Source: Plasmopara viticola (lineage: Eukaryota; Oomycota; Peronosporomycetes; Peronosporales; Peronosporaceae). From it: 64,000 nt of DNA. Under the pieces are notes generated by a model that saw only the letters and a list, made by a program, of their open reading frames with translations, searched no databases and was not told the origin of the DNA. The position numbers and the translations under genes are program-made. The stretch is from contig MBPM02000028.1 of the NCBI GenBank assembly GCA_001695595.3, forward strand, positions 124,001-188,000, given 5' to 3'. Shown here piece by piece: positions 8,940 to 19,900 of the stretch; position 1 is the stretch's first letter; each line of letters opens with the position of its first letter.

Positions 8940-11900
8940 CAACCAAGGAAAGTCAGCCACATTGATGAGCATGATTACTTAACATTGCATCAGGAGCGAG
9001 AGTATGGATTCGGATGGGTCTTTGACAAAATTTGGTAGCGGCGTGTGGTCTCGAAGCTGGACGTGGGGTACGACGTCACCCTGAGGTCAAAGACCGTGGA
9101 TGCCACCCGTTTTGCTCCTAGGAAGCAGAACGCGGACGCTGAACCAAATTGGTGAGCGTGATGGACTTCGGAAAGAAAGATTTGGACACTGATAGTATCG
9201 AGGACTGATGTGGCATGTAGGCCACGCAACAGTGCTCGTAATAGGCAATCTTTGCTGCTTGTAAAAGATAACATAATTGGCGCTAAGTAATTACAGTTTG
9301 TAGAGTGGCGCTTGAACATTTGCAAAAGACATAACTTACTGCATACTGATTGGATTCCAATAAAAGCAGTAGCGCTAGCATGTTATCCACTGATGGTCGT
9401 TGCATGCCGTAAATACTGTGATTGGCTTCCAGCCGAAATACCAAGGGCGTGGTCATTAGAGTGGCACGTTGTCTGGGTCTATTTAGCCGTCTACCAGGAT
9501 AGCCGGGAGTGTTGGCATCGAACATACGCAGGCACAGCCACTAATTGAACCCGAACTTGATTATGAAAACAATCTATTTATCAAAGAAGCAAATCAAGCG
9601 AGTTTTGCAGAGCAAGTTGGACAAGTCTTCGTGATAGCGGAGCTGCGACATCCGAGTTGTTTAGTGAGGATGACTATATTTGTCGTACGAGCGTCGAACA
9701 CTGAATGCTTCCCTTATGCAGCATACTGTAAAGCGTACGAGGCACAAAGTCTTTATGTACAGCCTGAAATTTAGGCTGAAGTAAGCTCGATAATGTCGCA
9801 TCTACGCCACCTCGATCTTGGATGCATCTCCTGCATCCTTGACAAGCTTTAGCCGCAGCAAATTATCCAATGCTTTTTGGACTTAACTACGTTTCGGCAG
9901 TTGCACGAGCATATCGTGCTCTTACGGCTTACTACATCCTAAATTACATTCGCCAGACCTTGGTAGCAATGAACATTGCAGCAAAGACGCCGCGAGACTT
10001 TCTTATCCTCTTTATCAATAACAATAGTGCGAGTTACTATCACATAAGAAGTATTCACGTGTGACGCCGTTGCTAGCGTTAAACCCAGTATTTTGTGATA
10101 TGAAGTAAAAATTCTCATCTTAAGAACCCATACACTTGTCTACGACTCCACATCGGAGATCGTCTTGCATCGTAGACGCACGGACAGCGCTGCACTTTTT
10201 CGTCGTATATTTACACGGGATTCGTGAACATTTTTTTTGTTCTGATCATGGAAAACAGCGTCCTCGGGAAAAAGAATTTCCCACCGCTTAGGTTAAGAGC
10301 ACTAAGGCCACTCATAGAGGTCATGTTGAAATTTCTGGTGATCGCTGAGCATTCATAAAAGGCGCCCCCAGTGCGTAGTAACCATCGAAGCCTTACAAGC
10401 AATTACAGCCGGACGCACTTACTGCTCGCTCACGAATTTTGGAATTGGCACTATTTATTTTGCTGCAACAAGACCTCATGCTCTTGCGCCTTTTGCAACC
10501 CCAAAGGCCCTTTACTTAGGTTGCGTCTCAGACCTGACCATTACAGCCCAACAACTTTTTTTGCGAAAGCGTTTGATCGGAAAACGGCCAAGAAGTGAGT
10601 GGGCACTTGCCGCTCGCAGGAACGCGATGTGTGACGTATGAGCGTACGATTGTTCGTCTCAAATGAGCACAGTGTATGCACTTTTATGTCGTGCTCGGAC
10701 TACGGGTTCTTTGTCGGGGGCACTCACCTTCTCCATTCACTGATGCCAAGTTTGGCGGGTCATAGTCGACCATGACTGACTACTGCAAACAGTAGGGTTT
10801 CTGACGTGTGTGGCATGAGTAGGCTATGCACCCAATCAGATCGTAGTCCGACGGCATCGCGTACTCGAGCCGGGATGCCGTAATTTATTTGGACTTTGAG
10901 TTGTGTCCCGAAAATAAAGTTGGTTTTAGGCCTCGATGCACTCGATGGGGTTGACCATTTTTAATGCTGGTGATAGCACCAACGAGGAGATCCAAGTTTG
11001 AATGCTGGTCCTTAAGCAATTTACGGGTAAGCTCCCGTTGAGTCTGGCGACAAGTCTAGCGCTTACCCCCGAACGATGAAGCTGTTTAGCAATGTTGTCG
11101 CTTAGACTAGCCCTTTTCACTGCTATAACGGGTGAAGACTCAGATTAGTTATCGCAGGAATGTTCACGGCGTGTCATATACCCCAAATGCAAAGGTGCCT
11201 GCGGACCACCGGCAGAATAAGATGGCAAGTGTCGCCGCGATAGAGTGGTAGGATTTTTTAAAGCTTTATTTGCGTGGGCGATTTTTTGGTCGACTAAGTA
11301 CATCTGGCCCGCTGCAGCAATTTCTATAAAAATTTACCATCATATGCGATATATTACAGAAGTTGCACATCTATTGTCGTTTAATATATTTGCAGTAGGC
11401 GTGCTGCAGGTGAAGTCTTTGTGAAAAGTTGCAGCCTTCTTTTAAGTAGGCGCGGAGGGTAGATTTTGTGCAGAGGCACCGAAGCAACCTTTTTCGAAGT
11501 TTGCTTGATAACTTAGGAATGACTCGGACGATCGGCAGTGTTCTTTGCGGTCTATTATGACGAAAACGACTTATTATAAGTAAGTCAAAAGCGATGAACA
11601 ACGATCGTATCTCTCCTTTTGGTATGTATGCCAAGTCTGTTAAAGCTGACCTTTGGAGAAATGGTGACTTCGATAGGCACCTTCCTCGTTTACGTATCGA
11701 TTTGCGTGCTGAGGTCTTTCGAAGGACTGAAAGCAATATAGTCCCTGCCCGAACAATGAAGTTGATTTTGGTGCATTAAGAGCTCCGAGACTTTTGCTAA
11801 TTTATGGCACAAATCAGGTTTGATGAAGTTGAGAAGTAAAAGAAGCAATCTATTGCCACACTTGAAATCGAGGATAGGAAATTGTTGCGACGCACAACGG

Positions 11901-12031
11901 GAGAACTTTTTTGACTTGAAGTCCATTATATCAATTCTTAAGTCCACCCGGCCGCCGAGGTGTTTAGCAAAATTTTGTCGGTTTTGAGAGGTATTAGTTG
12001 TGGTGAATGAGGACCCAAAATTTCGCAAGGC
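8940..12031. other. gene-poor stretch, no supported gene
   Basis: About 3.1 kb in which I see no gene I can defend. The longest frames (8990-9325 minus, 11371-11736 minus) are below 125 codons, overlap frames on the other strand and have no motif. The mixed base composition and broken frames would fit old transposon remains, but I could not assign a class. Confidence 0.45.
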
Positions 12032-12379
12032 ATGGCCCATGAAGGATCGCTGTACGACCAATTTTCCGCATTAATTGGGCAATCTACGCGCGTAAAGCTG
12101 CGAGGAGGCACATACACGTATGGTGTGCTCTACTGCATTGACCCTGTGACTAGCCACGTGGCGTTGTTGTGTCCAACGGGGCGCGCAGACCTGTCCTACA
12201 ATGTGAAGGTCGTCTTTGCACACTCTGTTCAAGCTATTGAAAAGGGAGGAGAAGAGGGTATGGATCTTCCCTCGCTAGCGGCATTGCAGCAAGCATTACA
12301 CGAGAGCGATGCAAAAAGCAGCAACAAGGACACGGTCTGCAGTAAACAACGGTTAGCAAAGGAATCAGGTCTTGAATAG
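12032..12379 (+). CDS. Gemin6-like Sm-fold protein
   Basis: This encodes 115 residues starting at ATG 12032. Residues 6-72 look like an Sm/LSm-type beta fold. The GVLYCIDPVTSHVALLCP block followed by VVFAHSVQAIEKG matches the Gemin6 pattern, in which a Y-x-x-DPVS core is followed by an HAVQ-V segment. In animals Gemin6 pairs with Gemin7 in the SMN complex, which loads Sm cores onto snRNAs in the cytoplasm. The C-terminal 40 residues are polar and not conserved-looking. Length is shorter than human Gemin6. Other LSm-like proteins are possible. It is intronless and the first gene of the dense block, on the same strand as the RasGAP-START gene 0.6 kb downstream. Confidence 0.6.
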   Translation: MAHEGSLYDQFSALIGQSTRVKLRGGTYTYGVLYCIDPVTSHVALLCPTGRADLSYNVKVVFAHSVQAIEKGGEEGMDLPSLAALQQALHESDAKSSNKDTVCSKQRLAKESGLE

Positions 12380-12982
12380 GACGGCTGAGTCTGTACTACG
12401 ATCACGACGTTGAGATTGTTAAGTTGATGTCGGAAGTTGCAATAGTCGTGTAGGTTTCTTGCTCCATGTGGCGGCAGATGAAAGCTATCGATACTAATAG
12501 TAGAGTCTCTTTCGATGTGAAGTAGCTTCCACCTATCATGAGCAAGAAAGTGGCAGTTAACGCACGGCCACAAGCCAGTTCACTGGCGTCCAGCAACTGG
12601 CAAGGCCGTGGTTCTTGTTCATCGAGCCGGCGAAAAGCCATATCTACCAAGATCGAACCCGTCGCGCACTTTAGCTCGCAAATACTCGACCCAAAACCGC
12701 GCCTGGTACCTGAGAAGTCCCTTGGGTCTTAAGGCGACCACAAGAAGCACGTTTCACGTCATGCGCGCGTGCACGTTTCGCGTCGTCGCAAACGTCATTT
12801 GTGCGTCCAACGCGCCTTTTCGTCCGTCCTAAACTTTGCGTTTCCATCCTCCTCTTGCTTTTGGTCCGAATCTCGTAGGGGACCGACCCGCTGGCTTTTT
12901 TTCCCATTATTTGACAATAAGCGACAGTGCTCCAGTCTCCATCCTGCTGACCCTGCCGACGTCCGAGCACTTTGCCCACTCG
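12380..12982. other. intergenic, no supported gene
   Basis: About 600 bp between the Gemin6-like and RasGAP-START genes. GC content rises towards the right. Several long frames overlap on both strands, which is what GC-rich shadow frames do, and none has a motif. It presumably contains the promoter of the downstream gene; I see no distinct element. Confidence 0.4.
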
Positions 12983-15659
12983 ATGCGCATGCTGCGCGCC
13001 GTGCGGGCGCTGGCCAGTGGCCTCCGCAGCCGCCCCCGCGACCGCAACGCCCCCGACTCGCGTCCGTCGCGTCCGTTGGCGCCACAAGGCAAAGCCACCG
13101 CGAGCATTCACGCTGCCACCAATGCGTCAATAGGCTCGGACGAGACCGTGCGGAACGCCGTCGAGTTCTTGACCCAGGAAGACGCCGAGAACGCGCTCAT
13201 TTACGCGCTCGTGCACGATCCCGAGTTCCGTCTGGCCTCGGCCCTCGCCACGGTACGGCTTTCGAGGGTATGCCTTTTTCACGTCGTAGCTCATGCGCTT
13301 TTGCTTTTGTCGTAGACACCGTCGGGCGCCGACGTGAATGTCATTCGCGCCTTGTTGTTTGTGTTTGAAAACTATGAAGATCAGCTGCGCAAGCTCCTGG
13401 GGCTCTTGATGTTCCGCGAGATGGTGCACACGTTGAACTGGAACGAGCTGTTCCGAGCCAACTCGGCGACGACGGCTGTACGTCGACACCACACGGCATC
13501 ATATTCAAGCAAAGGAAAACTGACGTTGGTATGCTATGGTGTCGTTTCTGTAGTTACTGCGCGAATACACGTGTGAATTAGGCGGCGAGTTCTTGACGCA
13601 CGCCCTCGCCGACGTGATCCACGACTTGTGGGTCACGTCCGACGGCTACGAAGTGAATCCGCGCTATTTGCAACCGCAGGACGATCTGCGCGCCAATCAG
13701 CAGCGGCTCGAAGCGCTGGCCGAGCGCACTCTGGACCACATCTTTCGTGCAACGTCGCTCTTTCCGTACCAGGTGGCCAAGGTCTACCGCGTGCTGGAGC
13801 TCGAGATGCTGCGGTTGATTGAACGCGATCGGCGCAGCAACGTGTCGTTGCCTCGCCTCAGTGCGTTGGGCGGCCGCAGCAATAGTATGGTGTCCTCGGA
13901 CGCCAGCGCCACGCAGCACACAAACTACGTCGAGCGCACGTCCACGGAAAGCAATGGGCTAGGAGGCCTCCCGCGACTTAGTTCGATTGAAGAGACGCTG
14001 TTTGAAGAGGTTTTGTCGCCGTCGAATAGCGTGACCGGCCCGGGCGCGACCGTCTCGGCGGCCAAGGAAGAGTTTTACATGCACTTGGGCGGCCTGGTCT
14101 TTCTCCGCTTCCTCTGTCCTGCGCTCGTGGTGCCCCACAAAATGAACTTGACGCCCGGCAGTTTTGCTCCCAACCCGCAAATGCAGCGGACGCTCGTGTT
14201 GCTGGCGAAACTCATGCAGTCGTTGGCAAACAACGTCGAGTACACGATCTCGACCGAATCGTTCATGGTGCCGTTCAACGCGTTTCTCGCTCGCAATCGA
14301 CCGCGGCTCACTCGGTTTTACGATCAAGTGTGTCAACAAGCCCAGCACGATCCTCGGCGCGAGAGTCTGGTCGCACGGAGCAATACCGTGCCACGGCTCT
14401 CGCATTTGTGGGCGAGTCGGAGCAGCAGTAGCATGGACAAGGACGCGTCGATCGTGAATCTCACGGGCGCGCGCTATATGGCCTCGCCGGATGCGTCATG
14501 CCAAGTGTTGCGCACGTGGATGAAGTCTCATTTGGAGTACCTAGCGCTTGAAATCGCCGACAACAACAAGTATCGTCGCCAGCAGACTATCGTGATCAAT
14601 AATGGCAGCAGTAGTAGCAGTGGATGTTGCACTCCGCCCACCACGTCTGCTTCCACACTGTCGGCATCGCCAAGCAATCCTCGGCCGAGACGGAAGCTGA
14701 AAACCTCCAAGAGTGCCGCGTATCCACAAGAAATTCAAGAAGAGGATGTAGGCAAACGTCATGAAGGTGGGAAAGGGTCAAGAGGAAAGAAGAGTGAAGG
14801 GTCGAGAGGCTTTTGGGCTTTGCAGCGCCAGGAGAGCGCGATGCCCGTGACACTGGAAGAGCTCGACAAGATCATGGGCCGCACGAGCCACCGCGACAAT
14901 CAATTGATGAAGGTCTATTATGCTACACTATCACAGAATGGGCTGCAGCAATTGCTACAGGCGAATGACGTGGACGCGCAAGAGTGGACAGCGTACAAGA
15001 GTACCAATGATGTCGAAGTGCTTCGGAAAGTCCCCGCGCATTTTGTGTGTCCGTCCGGAGGGTTTGCTTCGGAGAAAGACCGTCTCGTGGAGATGAAGGG
15101 ACACGTTATTATTCGATCGCCACCCGAGGAGGTGTTTCACTATATGCGCTCGCTCGAGAGCATACGCTCAACCGTGGTTGGATGCAGTAGGGAGAATGAC
15201 ACGACTACGGTCAGAAAAGTGGAGCCTTTAGATGACTCCAAGGCAGTGATGTATCGTGAGCATCCAAAATTATCTCTATGGCCAGCGTGGTTGGTCAGGC
15301 CTCGTGATTCCTGTGATCTCCACAGCTTTGTGGAAAAGACGGGCCGACCAGAGACGTACGCGGTGGTGCAGGAGTCGATCCCACGTTCCGACGTACCTGA
15401 GCGCAAGGGCAATGTGCGCATGGCTTATGCCACTGGCGGGTACCTTATTGAGCCATTTAAGACAAAGGAAGGAAGTGTGGACTCTTACGTGCAGGATGTG
15501 GCATGCACGAGACTCACTTGCGTTGTACGGGCAGATTTCAAGGGATTGATGCCGCGATACCTTGCAGAGAGTATTGTCTACCGCCAAGTGTTGGAGATTG
15601 AGACGATTCGATCGCGCATGGAGTCTTTGCGATCGAAAGTGAATGCTGAGTGGGTTTGA
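12983..15659 (+). CDS. RasGAP-START domain fusion protein, two introns
   Basis: The coding sequence joins 12983-13252, 13316-13477 and 13554-15659 (845 residues). Both introns are short, begin GTACG and end TAG (13253-13315, 63 bp; 13478-13553, 76 bp), and both splices keep frame. The Ras GTPase-activating domain spans about 80-400. LFRANS at 135-140 supplies a candidate arginine finger (Arg137), and FLRFLCPALVVP from residue 327 is the FLR..PA signature. The domain is interrupted by a Ser-rich insert near 245-300. A polar linker follows, then about 667-845 resembles a START lipid-binding domain (KGHVIIRSPPEEVFHYM and later conserved blocks). The role would be to switch off Ras-like GTPases at a lipid-responsive site; this is inferred. 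The frame also opens upstream from TTG 12836, but ATG 12983 is the natural start. Confidence 0.78.
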
Positions 15660-16239
15660 TCACTCAAGACTTACGTGGGGATGGCCACGACGATATCTAT
15701 TACTTACTTTAAGTAATTATTTGATGGAAAGTTGGATTCGACTTGTGTATATTTGGACCTTTTCATAAGGACAATGTAAATGACTTTTTATAAATATAAT
15801 GAAATTACTACATCGCTTACGAGAGACTTGTCCCCCAAATCTGTGCTTAGTCCACCGATAGAAAAAGGTGTCACTATAGCTCATGGACTGCTTTGATAAA
15901 AACCAGTTCAAAAATGAGGACCAAGAAAAGCATTTCCATCTCAATGTTTGAATAAAAAAGTATAAGTGCGGCTATGGCAATAGATATAGACGTCATTGTA
16001 TGAACACTAAAGCATTAATGCCAGCCGAGCACCTAGAGTTTTGATACCGAGAGGCCAGATTTTAGCATACAACGAGGCTGCCTTTTCTTACGATTCGTAG
16101 TACGTTCAAGAAACCATTTTAGCATCAATGCGGTTTTTCACACGTGCATCTCTTACGATTTGGATTACGTTTGTTTAAAAAAAAAAGTGCCTATATGTTT
16201 TTTGGTATGGATTTTATGTGACGGAATGTCATAATCATT
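15660..16239. other. intergenic, no supported gene
   Basis: AT-rich sequence downstream of the RasGAP-START gene. The minus-strand frame at 15717-15944 has no motif and I do not call it. A possible terminator or polyadenylation region is expected here but no single signal stands out. Confidence 0.4.
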
Positions 16240-16800
16240 GCAGGTTCAAACTGCAAACGATGTACAGCATAATAGCGTACATCTTTCTCTTGAAGCAAAT
16301 GTTCATCGCATTGTTAAGTTAATGTTACGACGCCGCGTGAGTGACTTCATGCCGGCCAAGCGGTGACTTTTTTCGGTCGGCAGCTTACATTTGTAAGAAT
16401 GAAGTTGCCGTTTTGTGTAAGAGCAATGCGAAGACCATAATAAAATTATGGTCAATGAAAAAGTAAGGGGTACCAAGTCGCTGTGCTTAAGTCTTTGCCC
16501 TGATACAAAATAAATATCAATGTTGCCGTTGGCGTTGTATCAGAACACTCACGCAATTGAATCCGCACAGCGCAAAAAGTGCGTTTCAGTGGCAGTAGCG
16601 GCATTTTTAATTGGTCGGCTGTCAAGGTCTATGGTCTAAGAGATAAGTTTGTGTGCTGCAAAGTTGGTATCTGTAATTTTCAGACAAACTAAAAGGACCA
16701 AAGAGCATCATCTCAAATTTAATGTGCAAGTTTAAATCGCTTGTCCGACAGCTGATCCTCTTGTACCTGAATGATAGCTTACTGGCTATCATTTTCTTGG
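16240..16800 (-). repeat. dispersed copy of the effector A spacer
   Basis: This matches the two spacers at 4560-5200 and 6500-7089 in block order (CGTGAGTGA, GTTGCCGTTTTGTG, GGGTACCAAGTCGC, GTTGCCGTTGGCGTTGTAT, GGCTGTCAAGG, CTCAAATTTAATG). It is closer to copy 2, sharing the GGGTACCAAGTCGC block. No effector coding sequence adjoins it on either side. It is therefore an orphan piece of the unit, about 10 kb from the array and just upstream of the 2519-residue gene, so it may have contributed to that gene's 5' region. Confidence 0.62.
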
Positions 16801-16928
16801 ACAAATAGCAATTCTAAGGAGAATACCAAGCTAACCTAGTCGTCAAAAATGTAGTAAACACGCGTCTTGATTGGCTGCTTACTTTATGCCAATGTACCCA
16901 AAATGTCATCTACTTCGAAGCGACGCAT

Positions 16929-19900
16929 ATGCATGGTTCCCCATCGTGCCACTCTTTCATGCCTCGACAGGTATCACTTGAGACCAATTTTCACACTAGT
17001 GTTACCAACAAGTTGTTCGAAACATTGCTTAAATTCGTCTCAGAAACTCAACAACAAGGTCAAAATCTTTTCGATGCCTACTCGCACTTTGACAAGCGCA
17101 ACCAAGGAGTCGTCACCGTTGACGACTTGATGAAAGCAGTGGTGGAGCTGCGATTATGTCCAAGCAGCTCGTTGTGGACCGAAGAGGATGCCGAAGAGTG
17201 TATTGCTGAGCTGTCGCGGGGAAAGTCGAGAGCTCATTTTACACAACAAGATTTTGTAACCTACTTTACTACATCTCGCACCCGAACCAAAAAAGCAAAT
17301 CTGCTCAATAGTACACATCCAACTTATGATCTCAAAAATTTGTCAAAGAAGAGCACACACCTTCAATCTTGGCAAGAACAAGCCGCGACTGTCTCGCATA
17401 ATTGCTCGATGCAAGAAAAGGCCCAATTGCGAAAGCCATTGCCAGAATGGGCACATGCACGGAGCAAATGGGCACTCAATCACCTGGAGTGTGCAAACGC
17501 AAAGCCTCAAGCACCACTGACCTTCAAAAGAACGCCAAGTCTCAATTCTTTGAGCACAGTATTCGTTCCGACCTTCAATAGCTACGATAATGACAATGAC
17601 ACGCTTCCCGACGATCTTGAGCCTTTCAAACAGCCTCCAGCTTTGGGTCCACAGCTCGATGCAAAGCATCAAGCTTTGACGCTGGCAAGCGAGAAATCGG
17701 ACAATACTTTCGTCTCTCAGCCGTCAAACAGATGGCAAACGTTCCACGTAGACGCAGAGACGACCATTTCATACGGCATTCTTTCGAATAGTACCATGCA
17801 GCCAGCAACTTGGAATGTAGACGATGATGGAGCATTCTCATCGCAGTCGTCAACGACGTCTACAGCTCAAAAAGACACAGTAGGACTTCTCAACATGGCT
17901 GAATTTCAACTGACCGTTTTTATTGACGCGTTCCAGCAGTTGGAAACTCTTGAAGCCTTCTTTCGGCCGTTGCTCCTTCAATTTCCAAAAGGCAAAATAC
18001 TCCTTTGTGGCTTCCCGACGCGTTCAAATTGCAGTCTCACTTGGCAGAACGTGCCCTTTGCCCGTGTCCACGCCAGTCTTCTTGATCACGTTGTGACCCA
18101 AACACAAGAATGGCTTGTGCAACCGAAAATGGGTCCAGGTGCTGTGCCACAGTATCTAATTGGGTTCGGAACTGGGGCCAGCACAGCTCTTCAATTGCTT
18201 GAGATGGAGTTCTCGACGCAAGCGAAAAGCGACAGTAATGGTACCCTCAAGCTGTTCGTTCAGGCACTCCGTGGTCTCGTGCTGATCAACGCAGTTGACA
18301 TTTCGAATGTCGAGCGTAAAACTTTGTGCGCTCAGCAAAAAGCTGAAACAAAATTGCAATCAGAAAATGGGCTGAAAAGTGGGGATACTGCAAAACTGCA
18401 TGAAGCACTAGCGTCAATAGAATTCTCTGATCATCACCTTGCGCAGCTAGCTCCTCTGAAGAATGGGGACGTCACTGCAGCCATCACAAACCTCGTGGCA
18501 GTCGTTCCTGCACCCTTTGCCCTCATTCTTATCCACGGCTCTCAAGATGCTCTGTACAGTCCTCATCCCGTTCAACTGATAACGGAAGCGATTCACGCGT
18601 CGTCCTCTACTGGATTCTCGCACGCGAAATCCGTGTCCGAAGCCTTGTCGCTTGACAACCTCTTAAAGGACTCAACGAATGGAAACTCTCAATGCTTGCA
18701 TGTCGCGTGGCTCAAAGGAGGTCACGACTTGCTGCAGGAACAAGGTCCTTACTTTTACGAGTTGTTTCGCCAACTCGCTACAGCGTCAACGTCACAATGG
18801 CAGCCCACTCTCTTTAACGATAATCCCAGTCAAGTTGATCAAGACAACAGATCAACTTTAGACGCCACTAGCCTAGCAAGCAACGTTACATTGCACCAAA
18901 CACTGAGATCTGAAGACAGCATCAAGTCAAACCAAGTGAAGCCTATGGTCTCTAAGCAAATCGACGGGAATCCACTGTCTCAAACACACTATTCAGAAAC
19001 AGCGTCGACCGTCCGTCAACGACTTGCAGATCACTTGTCGACGCATGGACTTGCGTGGATTCAACAAGAGCTTTACGACCGAGATATTGAAGGAGCTGGT
19101 TCATCTTCACTTATACTGGAGCGCTACGAGCGTATGCTCGTTCAAGAAGAAAAGTGTTTTCGACAACAGACGCTTGAGAAACAGCGAATGCTTGCAAAAC
19201 ATGAAGAAATCAAAGCTCAACGTCAGGCCAAGGTCGAAAAAGCGAGAAAGCAGGAGCAGCGAGCACTTGAGGCACGTCAAGCTGTTCAAAGGCGCGAGCG
19301 AGAGCTTGAAAAACACTTTTATAGGCATATGGAGGCAAAAAAACGTGAAAGCGCGCGAAGAGTCCACGAAAACGACAAGATGATGCTGGAAGATCTTCGA
19401 TCGCAAAAGGCTGAGCATTTTCTTGACTGTGAACGCAGACGTTGGGAGCGTAATCGAGTTGCCATGAAGCAAATGGGTGAGCTAAAGGCTGAGCGTCAGG
19501 AGCGACTGTGGCATGAGGCCCAGGTGAAGTCTCACGCGCTTCATTTGAGAGAGCAAAGAGTTCATTGCGAGGCACTTAAAGTGGCTCAACACGAGTTTGA
19601 GCAGAAAGAGCTTGGGTTGAGTCCCGTGGACGCTTACTACCTCGACGCACCCGCAGTGTACGAGCGCTTCGATGACATTGTCAGTGGGGCTCGAACACTT
19701 GCTGCGGATTTTGGCCATTGTTACAAATTGAAAGCGCTCCAAACGCAACGACGTCTTGAGTTACAATCACGACAAAAAAGGCCACTTGCCGCAAAAGAGG
19801 TCAAGGGCCACAACTTGGAGCGTATTGCGTCTAACACTCCAGTCGAGATGCAAGCGCTTGGCCAAGAGTTGCAACGTGATGCTATGCTGCGTCGTCAAGA

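Noticed and set aside
8990..9325. Possible retrotransposon gag or pol fragment on the minus strand
   Set aside because: No zinc knuckle, protease, reverse-transcriptase or integrase motif is legible and no termini were found.
12671..13492. Long overlapping minus-strand frames rich in Arg/Ala/Gly opposite the RasGAP gene
   Set aside because: They lie antisense to exons whose RasGAP motifs and splice sites are clear; GC-rich coding sequence produces such shadows.
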